From an uncultured Treponema sp. (GTDB lineage: Bacteria; Spirochaetota; Spirochaetia; Treponematales; Treponemataceae), in assembly GCA_937900125.1 (NCBI GenBank), contig CALCEK010000176.1:1-5173 (forward strand): a stretch of DNA of 5,173 bases, given 5' to 3'. Under the pieces are notes generated by a model, which saw only the letters and a list, made by a program, of their open reading frames with translations, made no database searches and was not told the origin of the DNA. A program made the translations under genes and the position numbers. Positions 4,558-5,173 of the stretch are shown here, in pieces (position 1 is the first letter of the stretch; each line of letters begins with the position of its first letter).

Positions 4558-5173
4558 ATGATGGAAAATTCACTGAAATTCATTGACCTTTTTTGCGGCG
4601 TAGGCGGAATCAGGCTCGGAATGGAAAACGCTGGATTTGATTGTAGTTTCTCGTGCGACATAAACGAAGACTGTCAGAAAACTTATTTTGAGAATTTTGG
4701 GGAGCTGCCCAAAGGCGACATAAAATCAATTGATGAAAAATCCGTTCCCGACCACCAGATTCTTTGCGCGGGGTTTCCGTGCCAGCCATTCAGCATTTCG
4801 GGGAGACAAAAAGGCTTCGCGGACACTCGCGGCACGATGTTTTTTGAGATTTGCCGAATCATAAAAGAGAAGAATACTCCAGTCGTAATGCTTGAGAATG
4901 TGAAGCACCTTGTTCATCACGACCACGGAAACACTTTAAAAACAATCATCTCAAACCTTGAGGAACTCGGCTACACGGTCAATTCAAAAGTTCTGAACGC
5001 AACTGATTTCGGCGTTCCGCAAAACAGGGAGCGAATCCTCATAATCGGAAGCAAAGACGGGAAGAAATTTGATTTTTCAAAGGTCAAAACAGAAAAAAAG
5101 ACGAGACTCGCGGATTTTCTTGACACTGCAGATGATGAGAACTTTGAATTTTTGCCCAAAGACTCATACACGC
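4558..5173 (+). CDS. DNA (cytosine-5-)-methyltransferase, N-terminal part (runs off the window)
   Basis: This is a partial gene: 205 codons are visible and the frame is open at the window edge. It transfers a methyl group from S-adenosylmethionine to C5 of cytosine in a short DNA target, usually as part of a type II restriction-modification system or as an orphan enzyme. The C5-methyltransferase motifs appear in order: I, FIDLFCGVGGIRLGMENAGF (8-27, cofactor binding); II, CDINE (33-37); IV, GFPCQPFSISGRQKGF (72-87) with catalytic C75; VI, MLENVKHL (111-118); and VIII, FGVPQNRERILIIG (151-164). The target-recognition domain and motifs IX-X lie beyond the window, so the recognition sequence cannot be guessed. 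Tandem ATGs at 4558 and 4561 are both possible starts, with no Shine-Dalgarno sequence before them. Glu codons are GAG 8, GAA 7, against GAG 1, GAA 14 in the preceding gene, a sign of different ancestry. Confidence 0.95.
   Translation, partial: MMENSLKFIDLFCGVGGIRLGMENAGFDCSFSCDINEDCQKTYFENFGELPKGDIKSIDEKSVPDHQILCAGFPCQPFSISGRQKGFADTRGTMFFEICRIIKEKNTPVVMLENVKHLVHHDHGNTLKTIISNLEELGYTVNSKVLNATDFGVPQNRERILIIGSKDGKKFDFSKVKTEKKTRLADFLDTADDENFEFLPKDSYT

Noticed and set aside
4726..5171. Two minus-strand ORFs antisense to the methyltransferase
   Set aside because: The plus-strand frame carries unambiguous methyltransferase motifs throughout these positions.
1..5173. CRISPR array, insertion sequence or attachment site
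   Set aside because: No regularly spaced repeats, transposase or terminal inverted repeats are visible. The tRNAs could host integration, but I found no duplicated tRNA 3' end in the window.

Overview
The window looks like chromosomal DNA from a host-associated Treponema-like spirochaete. It is AT-rich, and the central 572-residue protein resembles a family of unknown function that I associate with Treponema (DUF5312, from memory). This assignment is an inference from protein style; no rRNA or species marker is present.

Layout from left to right: (i) 1-140 is an intergenic region with a strong-looking promoter whose spacer is almost filled by a perfect 8-bp inverted repeat. (ii) 141-1535 (+) is a complete MATE-family multidrug efflux transporter. 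(iii) 1536-1680 is the convergent space between that gene and two tRNA genes, with a terminator hairpin abutting the tRNA. (iv) 1681-1874 (-) holds tRNA-Glu(CTC) and tRNA-Gln(CTG), with a second hairpin between them and a consensus-like promoter upstream of the Gln gene. (v) 1991-3709 (+) is the uncharacterised 572-residue protein, and its stop overlaps by 4 bases the start of (vi) 3706-4452 (+), a YfiH/LACC1-type (multicopper polyphenol oxidase family) enzyme with its metal-binding residues intact. (vii) After a 105-bp gap, 4558 to the window end (+) is the N-terminal part of a DNA (cytosine-5) methyltransferase, cut by the window edge.

The transporter is its own transcription unit with a candidate operator. 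The tRNAs are transcribed in the opposite direction toward it. The DUF5312-like gene and the YfiH-type gene form a translationally coupled pair. The methyltransferase appears to be separately transcribed and uses codons differently from its neighbour (GAG:GAA 8:7 against 1:14), which suggests later acquisition, possibly the first gene of a restriction-modification module lying beyond the window.

I do not see a clearly new multi-gene system. The observations most worth checking are the dyad inside the MATE promoter, the repeated placement of a -10-like box 6-9 bases before the start codon at three genes (possible leaderless mRNAs), the tRNA-Glu with a C2:C71 acceptor mismatch, the terminator-like hairpin separating it from its only visible promoter, and the coupled gene of unknown function with YfiH.
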